64,000 nucleotides of DNA from an uncultured Chloroflexus sp. (GCF_937951745.1 NZ_CALFBQ010000005.1:1-64000); one strand, 5' to 3'. Counted from the first letter of the stretch, positions 52,756-62,259 are shown. A program made the numbers and translations. Notes: generated by a model from the letters alone, not told the origin.

Positions 52756-53781
52756 ATGTCCCAATCCCATCTTCCTCCCCTCCGCCTCGTTGCCATTGGC
52801 GGTGGCGGCGGCAGTGCGCAGGTATTGCTCGGCGCACGACCGTTTTTTGCCGAACGCACGGCGGTCATTGCCGTCACCGATTCGGGTCGGAGCACCGGCG
52901 CGGCTCGTCTGATCGCGAATATTCCTGCACCCGGCGATCTGCGCAATCTGCTGGCGACGCTGGCGGCTGATCCGAACGGCCCGCTGGCCCGGCTCATGCA
53001 GTACCGGCTGCGCAGTTCAGCGTTGCCGTTGCTTGATGGGATGGCAGTAGGTAACCTGCTCCTAGGTGGGTTGGCGCAGATGGAAGGCGATTTTGCGGTG
53101 GCAGTAGCAACGGCACGTCAGATGTTGGGCTGTCCCGAACAGGTGCTGCCCGTTTCGACGGCCAATACCCGTCTGTGTGCCGAGTTGATCAATGGTCGGA
53201 TCGTGGTCGAAGAGGCGGCGGTGCGTGCGCTGGGTAAGCCGCCCATCCGCCGCGTATTTCTCGATCCGCCGGCTGCTGCCTACGAACCTGCGCTGGCAGC
53301 GATTGCTGCTGCCGATTTGGTGGTCATCGGACCGGGCAGCTTCTATACCTCGCTCCTCGCCACGCTCTGCTTCGAGGGCCTCGTCGAAGCGTTGCGGGCA
53401 ACGTCGGCGACGATAGTTTTTGTCTGCAACACCACCATCCAGCCCGGCCAGACTGATGGCATGGCGATTGCTGATCACGTGGCGCGGTTGGTTGAGGTGC
53501 TCGGCCCCGGTGTGCTCGATGTAGCGCTACTTAACGATGCCAATGCGCTACACCCGGCGGTAGCGGCGCGCTACAGTGCTGCCGGCCTACACCCGCTGAT
53601 CGTGACTGATGCCGACCGACAAGCGATCCGCGCACTCGGTGTTGAACCGCTCGTGCGCGAGTTGGCCGAGCCTGACCCCGGTCCGCGCGAGTTGTGGAAT
53701 AAGGCCGACACCATCCGCCACGATCCTCAGACGCTAGGGTTAGCGCTGTGGAAGATTGCACTTGATCGGGCAAACATGTAG
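52756..53781 (+). CDS. yvcK: YvcK/CofD-family protein (gluconeogenesis factor)
   Basis: 341 residues from ATG 52756, with GGAAGGAG upstream. The YvcK pattern is intact: [72 protein letters not shown] and [16 protein letters not shown]. In Bacillus, YvcK binds UDP-GlcNAc and is needed for cell-wall balance and growth on gluconeogenic carbon. The usual partners (rapZ, whiA) are absent here. It is divergent from the R-M operon. Confidence 0.9.
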   Translation: MSQSHLPPLRLVAIGGGGGSAQVLLGARPFFAERTAVIAVTDSGRSTGAARLIANIPAPGDLRNLLATLAADPNGPLARLMQYRLRSSALPLLDGMAVGNLLLGGLAQMEGDFAVAVATARQMLGCPEQVLPVSTANTRLCAELINGRIVVEEAAVRALGKPPIRRVFLDPPAAAYEPALAAIAAADLVVIGPGSFYTSLLATLCFEGLVEALRATSATIVFVCNTTIQPGQTDGMAIADHVARLVEVLGPGVLDVALLNDANALHPAVAARYSAAGLHPLIVTDADRQAIRALGVEPLVRELAEPDPGPRELWNKADTIRHDPQTLGLALWKIALDRANM

Positions 53782-53808
53782 CCATCATCTATTCCAGTTA
53801 GCGCCTCG

Positions 53809-54117
53809 CTATATCCCGCGAAACTTCTCACCCCGCACGACCTGCACATCGGTCGTGTACGCAATCACGGCAAAATGCGGGAAATAAGTACTCGCCAGAT
53901 GCTGCAAGATACGTTCGGCCACAGGAGGGGCGACGAGGGTTTCGATGCGCAGACTATGCCCTTCCCACTCGCTGGCATGCACGCCGCGGGTACCCTCGCC
54001 GCGCACCGAGCCGACAGTGTAGCCGCGGGCGCCGAGTTGGCGCAGGTCGTGCAACATACGCTCTTCAAGCACCGCTTCGGCGATGATAGTGACCAGTTTA
54101 ACCGTGGTTAACTCCAT
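53809..54117 (-). CDS. sbtB: PII-like protein SbtB
   Basis: 102 residues, lying 16 bases downstream of sbtA on the same strand. The PII ferredoxin-like fold is recognisable: VKLVTIIAEAVLEERMLHDLRQLGARGYTVGSVRGEG, and the later LRIETLVAPPVAERIL and VIAYTTDVQVVRGEKF. SbtB binds adenine nucleotides including cAMP and regulates the bicarbonate transporter SbtA. The C-terminal Cys-Gly-Pro motif of some cyanobacterial SbtBs is absent: the chain ends at EKFRGI. So redox control through that motif is unlikely. Confidence 0.88.
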   Translation of the reverse strand: MELTTVKLVTIIAEAVLEERMLHDLRQLGARGYTVGSVRGEGTRGVHASEWEGHSLRIETLVAPPVAERILQHLASTYFPHFAVIAYTTDVQVVRGEKFRGI

Positions 54118-54133
54118 GCTGTCTCATCCTTCC

Positions 54134-55108
54134 TTATGATCCACCGGCAATCCACGTAGCCAGCGTGTAGTAAATGGGTAGCCCAATAGCAAGGTTAAAC
54201 GGGAAGGTAATACCGAGTGCGGCGGTCAGATAAAAGCTGGGGTTAGCTTGCGGCAACGCAATACGCACTGCAGCCGGTGCAGCAATGTACGAGGCGCTTG
54301 CCGCTAAGACACCCAGTATCATACTACCACCGAATGACAGACCGGCGATGCTACCAAACCAAACGCCGAGTGTCCCATTGATAATCGGGATGATAATTGC
54401 AAAACCGAGGAGAAACCAACCGGCGCTCGGCAGATCGCGGAAGCGTCGTGCTGCCACCATGCCCAATTCGAGCAAGAAGAAGGTAAGCGCACCTTTGAAC
54501 AGATCGACAAACAGTGGTGCTACCTCTTTACCACCGCGCGGGCCGGCGAGCCAACCAATCACCATCCCACCGACTAACAGCAAAATGCTTTTACTGGTGA
54601 GTAATTCACGCACCGCTGCACGCCAGTCGCCACCTTGGTGCCCACCAGCCATTTGCGCGATCAGCAACGCGATCACAATGGCCGGCACTTCCAGAATAGC
54701 AACGAGCGCCGGCATAAATCCTTCATACCGTATGCCAATCGTATCAAGAAATGTCTGCGCTGCAGCAAACGTTACTGCCGACACTGAACCGTAATGGGCC
54801 GCTAATGCTGCTGAGTCGGCAACGCTGAGCTTTCCTAGGCGACGGGCGACGGTGTATGCAATCAACGGAATAATCAACCCTAACAACAACGTTGCAAGGG
54901 CCGGCGCCCAAAACACCGCCAAACTCGTTTCGGCCAGTGCCACCCCGCCTTTCAAGCCAATTGCCAACAACAGGTAGATCGATAGGGTCGTGTACAGCTC
55001 ATCGGGTAATTTCAGGTCGCTGTGCATCAGTGTAGCAATGATCCCCAACCCAAACGCCAGTACCATTGGTGAGAGAAGATTGATCTGCATCAGTTCAAGA
55101 ATCGGCAT
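54134..55108 (-). CDS. sbtA: Sodium-dependent bicarbonate transporter SbtA
   Basis: 324 residues with about ten hydrophobic spans. The sequence has the inverted-repeat design of SbtA (PF05982): LPDELYTTLSIYLLLAIGLKGGVAL in the first half, AHYGSVSAVTFAAAQTFL and PALVAILEVPAIVIALLIA, then GGSMILGVLAASASYIAAPAAVRIALPQANPSFYLT with ITFPFNLAIGLPIYYTLA. It imports bicarbonate with sodium. In an autotrophic Chloroflexus it would feed carboxylases of the 3-hydroxypropionate bi-cycle (inference). The adjacent sbtB is its regulator. Confidence 0.92.
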   Translation of the reverse strand: MPILELMQINLLSPMVLAFGLGIIATLMHSDLKLPDELYTTLSIYLLLAIGLKGGVALAETSLAVFWAPALATLLLGLIIPLIAYTVARRLGKLSVADSAALAAHYGSVSAVTFAAAQTFLDTIGIRYEGFMPALVAILEVPAIVIALLIAQMAGGHQGGDWRAAVRELLTSKSILLLVGGMVIGWLAGPRGGKEVAPLFVDLFKGALTFFLLELGMVAARRFRDLPSAGWFLLGFAIIIPIINGTLGVWFGSIAGLSFGGSMILGVLAASASYIAAPAAVRIALPQANPSFYLTAALGITFPFNLAIGLPIYYTLATWIAGGS

Positions 55109-55349
55109 ATCGTTCCTTCGTTGCAGGTGTTTCAGCGCGCGTCGATCCCCATATGCTGTAGTAGGCAGAGGCTGGCCGGCGATTCCCGTGGTTTAGGACA
55201 TAGCTTCACCAACGGCAGCCTCTCGTGATAATCCCCAGCTATGATTACCACCAAGCAGTCTATTCTATCCTACCACCTCGCGTAACATAGCTAGCAGTGC
55301 TACAATGTAGCCATTGTTCGCCGTTCTGCATCCTAAGGAGCTGCACCCT
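55109..55349. other. Divergent intergenic region, sbtA and symporter
   Basis: 241 bases between divergent genes. TACAAT near 55301-55306 is a -10 candidate for the symporter; no convincing -35 or sbtA promoter was identified. No repeat or reading frame is supportable. Confidence 0.35.
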
Positions 55350-56768
55350 ATGGCCGCCACGACGTCGGCACACTCTGAGCGTCTGCCGTTGGCAACTCGC
55401 CTCGCCTTCGGAGCTGGTGATCTCGGTCCGGCGATTGCCACGATTGTTGCGTCGTTCTTTCAGCTCTATTTTCTTACCACTATTGCCGGCTTGCCGCCCG
55501 GTCTCGCGGGTACCGTTCTACTCATTGTCAAAATCTGGGATGCAGTGAATGATCCGATTGTCGGTTGGCTCACTGACAAAACTCAAACCCGTTGGGGACG
55601 GCGACGGCCATGGTTGCTGTTCGGCGCGGCGCCGTTTGGTCTGCTTTTTTTCTTGCAATGGATCGTGCCGCCTTTAGATGTGACCGGTAAGTTTATCTAC
55701 TACCTAGTCATTGCGCTGCTTTTTGATACTGCGTTTACAGTAGTAAATGTACCGTACACTGCGCTAACACCTGAACTTACCCGCGACTACGACGAGCGTA
55801 CAGCACTCAATTCCTACCGTTTCGCCTTCAGTATCGGTGGTAGTCTACTCGGTGGCATTCTGCATCAGATCATTGTTGGTCAATTTGCCGATCAGCAGAC
55901 CGGTTATCTCGTGTCTGGTGCGGTGATCGGTGTGTTGATTGCGGTACCCTTTCTCTGGTGCTTTTTCGGCACGCGCGAACGTTACGAACCTGAGCCCGGC
56001 GTGGAAGAACTGAGTTTACTTGATCAGATTCGGTATGTGTTCAAAAATCGACCTTTTCTCTTTGTTGTCGGCATCTATATGTTCTCGTGGCTGGCAGTGC
56101 AGGTGACATCCAGTGTGTTGACCTTCTTTATCGTCTTTTGGCTAGGCAGTGTGCCCCAATTTCCGGCGACTGCGTTTGGGCTGACCTTTGCTAGCGCCAA
56201 CGATATTATTCCAATTATGCTTTTTGCCGTACAGGGTTCGGCGCTGGTCTTTCTGTTTGTATGGAGCGCGATTAGCCGTCGAATCGGTAAGAAGGCAGTG
56301 TATATGATTGGTAGTCTAATTTGGATTGGCGTACAAGCATTTCTCTTTTTTCTTCAGCCCGAACAAATTACACTAGCGATCGTGCTCGGCGTCATTGCAG
56401 GAGCCGGTGTAGCGACCGCATATCTCATCCCGTGGAGTATGATGCCCGATGTGATCGAGCTGGATGAGTTAGAGACCGGCCAGCGCCGCGAGGGGATGTT
56501 CTACGGGTTTATGGTACTGCTGCAAAAGATAGGTTTGGCACTCGGCCTATTTTTGGTTGGTTTGGCGCTGCAATTTGCCGGCTTCAACGAGAATCTGCTG
56601 CCCGGCCAGCAGCCGGAAAGTGCGCTGTTAGCGATCCGACTGCTGATTGGCCCGCTGCCAACGGTAATCTTGATCTGCGGGATGATCTTGACCGCTTTCT
56701 ATCCGATCACCAAAGCTAGCCACACCGAGACGCTGGCGCGGCTGGCGGCGCGCCATAATCGCGGTTAA
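55350..56768 (+). CDS. GPH-family sugar:cation symporter
   Basis: 472 residues from ATG 55350 (AAGGAG about 10 bases upstream). Twelve hydrophobic spans. The GPH (glycoside-pentoside-hexuronide) marks are IWDAVNDPIVGWLTDKTQTRWGRRRPWLLFGAAPFGLLF in the first half and MMPDVIELDELETGQRREGMFYGF in the second. Members import melibiose, xylosides or related glycosides with Na+ or H+. Substrate unknown; no glycosidase is adjacent. Confidence 0.92.
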   Translation: MAATTSAHSERLPLATRLAFGAGDLGPAIATIVASFFQLYFLTTIAGLPPGLAGTVLLIVKIWDAVNDPIVGWLTDKTQTRWGRRRPWLLFGAAPFGLLFFLQWIVPPLDVTGKFIYYLVIALLFDTAFTVVNVPYTALTPELTRDYDERTALNSYRFAFSIGGSLLGGILHQIIVGQFADQQTGYLVSGAVIGVLIAVPFLWCFFGTRERYEPEPGVEELSLLDQIRYVFKNRPFLFVVGIYMFSWLAVQVTSSVLTFFIVFWLGSVPQFPATAFGLTFASANDIIPIMLFAVQGSALVFLFVWSAISRRIGKKAVYMIGSLIWIGVQAFLFFLQPEQITLAIVLGVIAGAGVATAYLIPWSMMPDVIELDELETGQRREGMFYGFMVLLQKIGLALGLFLVGLALQFAGFNENLLPGQQPESALLAIRLLIGPLPTVILICGMILTAFYPITKASHTETLARLAARHNRG

Positions 56769-56785
56769 GGCGCGAATGTTTTTAA

Positions 56786-57014
56786 TGCAAAGACGCGAAG
56801 GGCGCAGAGGTTTTAAGGGGGGAAATGTGGAGGTTGGTGGTTTTCTCGTAATTTTCTGGCGGCGTGTATAGATGCTGGTATACTAGCCATCTCAGTGTAG
56901 ACCTCCATACAACAACCCCGTCCCTTATTATCCCTTCGCGTTCTTTGCGCACTCTGCGCCTTTGCGTTAATACTCTCTGTGTCCTTAGCATCCTACGCGC
57001 CTTTGCGTTAAGAG
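56786..57014. repeat. Cluster of CGCAAAGG-type intergenic repeats
   Basis: The 263-base gap between the symporter and nth contains a forward element TGCAAAGACGCGAAGGGCGC (from 56786) and at least two inverted relatives, CTTCGCGTTCTTTGCGC through CTCTGCGCCTTTGCGTTAA (56934-56970) and ACGCGCCTTTGCGTTAAGAG (56995-57014). The unit is a CG-rich 9-base core (GCAAAGGCG or near) repeated in both orientations. A fragment of similar sequence lies at 41579-41617. The repeat runs up to the nth 3' end. Confidence 0.7.
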
Positions 57015-57031
57015 TTCTCTACGCCTTTGTG

Positions 57032-57694
57032 TCACCGGCTGCGCGTGACCCCAATCCGCGGGCACACGTTGCGGATTGGACAGATGCTGCACCGCGGCGA
57101 TGTAGGGTGGCAGATGTTTTGTCCCAATGTAACCAACAATCGGTTGATCGGAATCCAATAGCGTTGCGGCAGCTTAGCCCGCAGCGCCATTTCGGTCTCT
57201 TCGGGGGTGCGGGTTTGCACATAACCCCAGCGGTTACAGATGCGGTGGACGTGAATATCAACGCAGATGCCGGGTAAGCCAAAGCCGGCAGTGACCACCA
57301 GATTGGCCGTCTTGCGGCCCACGCCGGGCAATGTGAGCAGTTCATCAAGGTCAGACGGCACTGCACCGTTGTACTTTTCAAGCAGAATCCGGCAGATAGC
57401 GACAATCTGGCGTGCTTTGACCCGATAAAAGCCAACCGGATAGATCAGCTCGGCAATCCGCTCTTCACCCAGTTCCAGCATCGCTGCCGGCGTATCGGCA
57501 ATGGCAAACAGGCGTGGCGCCACTACGGCGGTCAGAGTGTCTTTCGTGCGCAGGCTGAGGATGGTGGCAATCAAAATGCGGAATGGCGTCTGGCTCACTT
57601 CCCCCATCTGGTCGATTAGTGGAAGCGTAAACTTAGCCAATTCGCGTTCCAATGTATCTAACACCTGCTCGATCGGGAACTGCGTCGCAGTCAC
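57032..57694 (-). CDS. nth: Endonuclease III
   Basis: 220 residues from GTG 57694, with GAGGAGG 4-5 bases upstream; the open frame reaches 57796 without another good site. The helix-hairpin-helix LLTLPGVGRKTANLVV has the catalytic lysine, VDIHVHRICNRWG the catalytic Asp, and the C terminus carries the four-cysteine 4Fe-4S pattern C-x6-C-x2-C-x5-C (CHPTSPRC..C.....C). It excises oxidised pyrimidines in base-excision repair. The last codons run into the repeat region at the 3' side. Confidence 0.95.
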   Translation of the reverse strand: MTATQFPIEQVLDTLERELAKFTLPLIDQMGEVSQTPFRILIATILSLRTKDTLTAVVAPRLFAIADTPAAMLELGEERIAELIYPVGFYRVKARQIVAICRILLEKYNGAVPSDLDELLTLPGVGRKTANLVVTAGFGLPGICVDIHVHRICNRWGYVQTRTPEETEMALRAKLPQRYWIPINRLLVTLGQNICHPTSPRCSICPIRNVCPRIGVTRSR

Positions 57695-57816
57695 AAAACC
57701 TCCTCTTCCTCCTAGCAAACTGCGCTGGCATGCCGTATGATGATACTCGAAACCATTGGCGCAAGGCAACTCGTGCTGCGTTGGGCGCAAGTTCAATTCA
57801 CTCTAGGAGCGTGTTC

Positions 57817-59265
57817 GTGAATAAACGCTGGTTCATCTGGGGGATGGTCGCACTTCTGCTCGCGTCCTGCGCTACTGCGCCGCCCGCGCCCCTGCCATCC
57901 CCCACGGCCACGCCTGTCGCAGAGGCGCCAACCGCTGTCCCCACGCTGTTGCCGGCCACAGCAACGGCAGCAGTAGCATCACCGACGCTTGTCCCTGCTG
58001 CTACCCTACCCGCCCCAGTCTATTTGATCCACAACGGTCAGGTCATGCGTCTCGAACCCGATGGTAACCGCCTCGTCCAGATCACCTACGAACCGCAGCC
58101 GGTGCGCGAGCTGAGTGTAGCTGAAAACGGGACGTTGGTCTATCTTACCGGCGATGAACTGGTCGTTCTCGATGGCGTGGGCCGGCGAGCTTTGGTTCGC
58201 GAGCAGTCCATCAGCTATCCTCGCATTTCGCCTGATGGCCAGAAGGTCGTTTACCATCTCACCGATCCGGCCCCCGGCTTGATCGTCGGGCGTGAAGATT
58301 CGCCGAGCGGTGTGTACCTCAGTTACATCACTGGCGGGTGGCCTAGCTTGGGGCGTGCCGATGATCCTGAGCCGGCTGAACCAGATGTCGCCAATCCGGC
58401 GTGGCGTTATATACCAGTTGCGTGGTCGCCGAACGGCGTGCAGATCTTGCTTTTCGCGGTGATGCTCCCGGAAATGGGCATACCCGGTGGTGAAGTGATG
58501 ATTATCGGGCCGGAAGACGAGCCGGTGCGCGCCTTTAGTTGTTGCGAAGAGGAGCTGTGGAGCGTTGATAGCCGTGAGATAACGGTGGCGGGCGGCGGTC
58601 CCGGACCTGATATTCGGTTTGGCCTCTACCGGATCGACTCTATTAGCGGCGAGGAATTCGCAGTTCTTGAGAGCCGCGAAACAGCGATCCCGTTGGTGCG
58701 CGCGCCGCAACGGCTGGCCGATGGTGTGATCTACGCGTTTGTAGAAATGGCACCAGCCAGTGAGTATAGCTGGGACTATCCCTTTCGCCCGCAAATGGTA
58801 CAGGTTAGCGATAATGGCGTGATCACACCGCTGCGCCCAGAACAATTTGATGAACCGGTGCTGGTCTTGTGGGATCGGCAAGGGCAAGGCGCGCTGGTGC
58901 GCTTTGCCGACAGCGAGTCGTTCGTCTGGTTGCCGGCTGATCCAGCCTTACCGCCGCTCATTACTGCCGCTGCCGGATTTGCCTTAACGTGGACGCCGGC
59001 GGCGGATCTGGCGGCGCACGATTGCGCGCTCTTTTCCCCGCTGTCCCCGCAAGCGGCGCCGGAACGCCGTTACGATCCGGCGGTCGCTGATGTGCAAGGC
59101 CGGCTGGCGGCGCTCGGCTTCGATCCCGGCCCGGTTGATGGTCTGTTCGGCCCGACGACCGCCGTTGCGGTTCGCGCCTTCCGTGCCACTGCTGGTCTCC
59201 CAGCGGGGGATAGCATTGATTGCGCGACGTGGCAAGCGTTATTAGCCCGCAGCATTGCGTTGTAA
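57817..59265 (+). CDS. Surface lipoprotein with beta-propeller and peptidoglycan-binding domain
   Basis: 482 residues from GTG 57817 (TAGGAGC upstream). The signal peptide ends in the lipobox LLASC (cleavage before Cys18). A Thr/Pro/Ala linker follows, then a beta-propeller-like domain with PD40-style blades (YPRISPDGQKVVYHL, YIPVAWSPNGVQILLF). The C-terminal PG_binding_1 domain (about 425-480) reads DVQGRLAALGFDPGPVDGLFG. It is anchored outside and binds the wall; the propeller may bind a ligand or partner. Divergent from nth. Confidence 0.86.
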   Translation: MNKRWFIWGMVALLLASCATAPPAPLPSPTATPVAEAPTAVPTLLPATATAAVASPTLVPAATLPAPVYLIHNGQVMRLEPDGNRLVQITYEPQPVRELSVAENGTLVYLTGDELVVLDGVGRRALVREQSISYPRISPDGQKVVYHLTDPAPGLIVGREDSPSGVYLSYITGGWPSLGRADDPEPAEPDVANPAWRYIPVAWSPNGVQILLFAVMLPEMGIPGGEVMIIGPEDEPVRAFSCCEEELWSVDSREITVAGGGPGPDIRFGLYRIDSISGEEFAVLESRETAIPLVRAPQRLADGVIYAFVEMAPASEYSWDYPFRPQMVQVSDNGVITPLRPEQFDEPVLVLWDRQGQGALVRFADSESFVWLPADPALPPLITAAAGFALTWTPAADLAAHDCALFSPLSPQAAPERRYDPAVADVQGRLAALGFDPGPVDGLFGPTTAVAVRAFRATAGLPAGDSIDCATWQALLARSIAL

Positions 59266-59428
59266 GAGGGCCAACCTGCCGGCATTGCGAGGAGGTGCAG
59301 TCACATCGCTTAGCTATGGGCCGGTTGTCCGCAGCAATCTTCATTGCCGGCGAGCATAATGCCAGTAGCGAAACCATGCGGTATCTTAGCTGTTGCACGC
59401 CATAAAGCACTGAAGATTCACAACACCG

Positions 59429-59926
59429 ATGATCATGATCCCGCCTGATCTCGCCGAACGGATTACCGCCATTCACGCTGCGTCGCACCGGCTGGTGCTG
59501 GCGTTTGCCGGCGCGGGCAGCGTAGGATTGGCGTGGCTGCATGCGATTGCAGGATCGTCGCGCACGGTGCTGGAAGCGCTTGACGCTTACTCAACGCGGT
59601 CGCGGATCGCGATCACCGGCGCCATCAATGCCCCGGCAGTCAGCGCCGAAACGGCGCAAGCGATGGCAATATGGGCCTATCGGCGGGCGCAAGCGTTGAG
59701 TGACGGCGAATGGCCGCTGCTGGGGGTTGGCCTCACGGCGGCGATCATCACCGACCGCGAACGGCGCGGCGCTGATCAAGCCTTTCTCGCCATCCACACC
59801 GCCACTGGCATCGAGACCGGCCATCTCGCGCTGGCCCGCGCCAACCAGCAGCGAATTGATCAAGAAATTCTGATCAGCCGCTGGCTGATCGATGAAATCG
59901 CCCGCGCATGTGGTATCCCATCGTAA
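59429..59926 (+). CDS. CinA-like C-terminal domain protein
   Basis: 165 residues from ATG 59429 (or 59435); no clear ribosome site. FAGAGSVGLAWLHAIAGSSRTVLEALDAYST matches the GGGSxALxWLLxVPGASRTxLEAxVPYS pattern of stand-alone CinA-family proteins, and GVGLTAAIITDRERRGADQAFLAIHTATG is the second family block. CinA C-terminal domains are nicotinamide-nucleotide amidases; whether this short form keeps the activity is unknown. The 163-base gap before it shows nothing firm. Confidence 0.75.
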   Translation: MIMIPPDLAERITAIHAASHRLVLAFAGAGSVGLAWLHAIAGSSRTVLEALDAYSTRSRIAITGAINAPAVSAETAQAMAIWAYRRAQALSDGEWPLLGVGLTAAIITDRERRGADQAFLAIHTATGIETGHLALARANQQRIDQEILISRWLIDEIARACGIPS

Positions 59927-60417
59927 AGCCGCGTAGCCATGCGGCGCTGGCCGGCAATATAGTGCCGTGTAACCGTGCAGCTTGGCAACCGGTCTCCTCG
60001 CTCTGTTTTCTATTTACACCTCATCTGCTCTTAACCGCCGCGACTTCGTGAAGAATAGCGCATTCCGGCGCGACATGACTCAATTTCTTGACAATTTGCC
60101 CGCCCTATGGTACTGTTCAGACATTCTGCACGTCTCCAAATCAGCGCATAATGAACAAAGTGCACCACACAAAGTTGTGCTGAGCAACGCGAGCGGGAGG
60201 CATCAACGGTTGATCGACCGCTTATTTGACATACCTTTTTCTGCGCGTCATCTTGGCGCGATCTACTTACGGATGGCGAGGTGGGAGCAGCACGGGAGTG
60301 AACCATCAGATACTCTGCGGCGTTGGGTAGCGTCGCATCGGGGGCGCGCAAATCGTGGCTGCTGCCAACTCTGAGTCATCATAGCCGGGTGTTCATCTTA
60401 GGAGCGAGGAGGTTTCT
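59927..60417 (+). promoter_or_regulatory. Long leader and promoter of the peptide transporter operon
   Basis: A promoter lies at 60088-60116: -35 TTGACA (60088-60093), 17-bp spacer, -10 TACTGT (60111-60116). It would give a 5' leader of about 295 bases before the GTG at 60418. The leader contains short complementary stretches such as CACAAAGTTGTG, but no known riboswitch consensus could be recognised. A 130-codon frame (59982-60374) crosses the promoter and looks unlike a protein. 59927-60087 shows nothing supportable. Confidence 0.55.
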
Positions 60418-62259
60418 GTGTCGTACAAACGTCTTTGGGTATGGATCACCCTAATGGCAGTGGCAGCGATCATGTTAGCAGCGTGTGGCCAGCAGCAGCA
60501 GGCGCAGCCAACGGCTGCCCCAGCCGAGCAACCCACGGCTGTGCCACAGCTAACGGCTGCCCCAGCCGAGCAACCCACGGCTGCCCCGGCGCAACCAACG
60601 GCTGAGCCGGCTCCGATCACGCCGCCGGCTGCGCAACCGGGTGGCAAATTGACTATTCTCTACTGGCAGGCGGTAACGACGCTCAACCCGCATTTGGCGA
60701 CCGGTACGAAAGACTTCGACGGCGCAACTGTCATCCTTGAGCCGCTAGCGCGCTACGACCAGAACGATGAACTGGTGCCTTTCCTTGCCGCTGAGATTCC
60801 AACCGTTGAGAACGGTGGTGTTGCACCTGATGGCACCAGCGTAACTTGGAAGATCAAACCGGGCCTCAAATGGTCGGATGGTACAGACTTTACGATTGAA
60901 GATATCATCTTCACGTGGAAGTACTGCGCCGATCCAGCAACGGCTTGCACTACGAAGGCAGCGTTCGATCCGATCGCGAACATCGAAAAGATCGATGACA
61001 CCACGCTAAAGATTACGTGGAAGGAACCGACTGCCGATCCGTACATTGCGTTCGTTGGCCCCTTCGGTATGATTTTGCAACAGAAGCAGTTTGGTAACTG
61101 CATTGGCGCGGCGGCCAGCACCAGCGCCGAATGCCAAGCGGCGAATCTGGCCCCGATCGGCACCAACGCGTGGAAGCTGCGCGAACTGCGCCCCGGTGAC
61201 ACGGTGCTGTACGAGCGCAACCCCTTCTTCCGCGATGCTGATAAGGTCTTCTTCGACGAAGTCGAGATCAAGGGTGGTGGCGACGCAACTTCGGCGGCGC
61301 GCGCCGTCTGCGAGACGGGTGAAGTCGATTTCGCGTGGAACTTGCAGATCCCGAAGGCGGTGCTCGAGCCGATCTTGAATAGCGGCAAGTGTGATGCGAT
61401 TGCCGGTGGTTCGTTCGGTGTCGAGCGCATTGTGGTTAACTTTGCCAATCCCGATCCGGCATTGGGCGACAAGCGCAGCGAGCCTGATCAGCCGCATCCG
61501 TTCCTGACCGATCCGGCGGTGCGACGTGCGATCTCGCTGGCAATTGATCGCAAGGCGATTGCCGAGCAGCTCTATGGCCCGACCGGCGAGCCGACTTGCA
61601 ACATTCTAGTGGTACCGGCAGCCTTCAATTCACCCAATACCACTTGTGAGCGTAATGTTGAAGAGGCAAAGCGTATTCTCGAAGAGGCAGGGTGGAAGTT
61701 GAACGGCCCAGTGCGCGAAAAGAATGGCGTCAAGCTGATCGTCAGCTTCCAGACCAGCATTAACACGCTGCGCCAAGGCGAGCAGGCGATCATCAAGTCG
61801 AACCTTGCTGAGATTGGGATTCAGGTCAACGTCAAGGCAATTAATGCAGCGGTCTTCTTTGGCGGCGATGCAGGTAATCCCGATACGCTGAACAAGTTCT
61901 ACGCCGACCTGCAAATGTATACCAACGGCCCGAACTCGGCTGATCCGCAGCAGTACCTGCAAGGCTGGATCTGCGCTGAAGTGTCGTCGTCGGCCAATCA
62001 GTGGAATGGTAGCAACGATGGCCGCTACTGCAACCCCGAATATGACGCGCTCTTCGAGCAGTTGAAGACCGAACTCGATCCAGAACGCCGCGCGCAACTA
62101 GCCATCCAAATGAATGATCTGCTGGTGAATGATGGCGCGGTGATCCCGCTGATCAATCGCCGCACGCCCAATGCCAAGCTGAAGAACCTCGAAGGCCCGA
62201 CCTTCAATACGTTTGACAGCAGCATTTGGAATATCGCAATGTGGCGGCGTGTGCCCTAA
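60418..62259 (+). CDS. Peptide ABC transporter substrate-binding lipoprotein
   Basis: 613 residues from GTG 60418, with GAGGAGG five bases upstream. The lipobox is MLAAC (Cys near 23), followed by a low-complexity linker of repeated PAEQPTAAP encoded by near-identical DNA repeats (about 60505-60605). The SBP family 5 body (OppA/DppA) follows: LYWQAVTTLNPHLATGTKDF, GTSVTWKIKPGLKWSDGTDFTIEDI, DPAVRRAISLAIDRKAIAEQLYG and VIPLINRRTPNAKLKNL. It captures oligopeptides or similar solutes and hands them to the permeases downstream. Confidence 0.94.
   Translation: MSYKRLWVWITLMAVAAIMLAACGQQQQAQPTAAPAEQPTAVPQLTAAPAEQPTAAPAQPTAEPAPITPPAAQPGGKLTILYWQAVTTLNPHLATGTKDFDGATVILEPLARYDQNDELVPFLAAEIPTVENGGVAPDGTSVTWKIKPGLKWSDGTDFTIEDIIFTWKYCADPATACTTKAAFDPIANIEKIDDTTLKITWKEPTADPYIAFVGPFGMILQQKQFGNCIGAAASTSAECQAANLAPIGTNAWKLRELRPGDTVLYERNPFFRDADKVFFDEVEIKGGGDATSAARAVCETGEVDFAWNLQIPKAVLEPILNSGKCDAIAGGSFGVERIVVNFANPDPALGDKRSEPDQPHPFLTDPAVRRAISLAIDRKAIAEQLYGPTGEPTCNILVVPAAFNSPNTTCERNVEEAKRILEEAGWKLNGPVREKNGVKLIVSFQTSINTLRQGEQAIIKSNLAEIGIQVNVKAINAAVFFGGDAGNPDTLNKFYADLQMYTNGPNSADPQQYLQGWICAEVSSSANQWNGSNDGRYCNPEYDALFEQLKTELDPERRAQLAIQMNDLLVNDGAVIPLINRRTPNAKLKNLEGPTFNTFDSSIWNIAMWRRVP

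Noticed and set aside
59982-60374. 130-codon frame upstream of the peptide transporter
   Set aside because: It crosses a good promoter, lacks a ribosome site, and its composition does not look like a protein; better read as leader RNA.
60123-60417. Possible T-box riboswitch in the transporter leader
   Set aside because: The diagnostic T-box sequence and a credible specifier loop could not be found.
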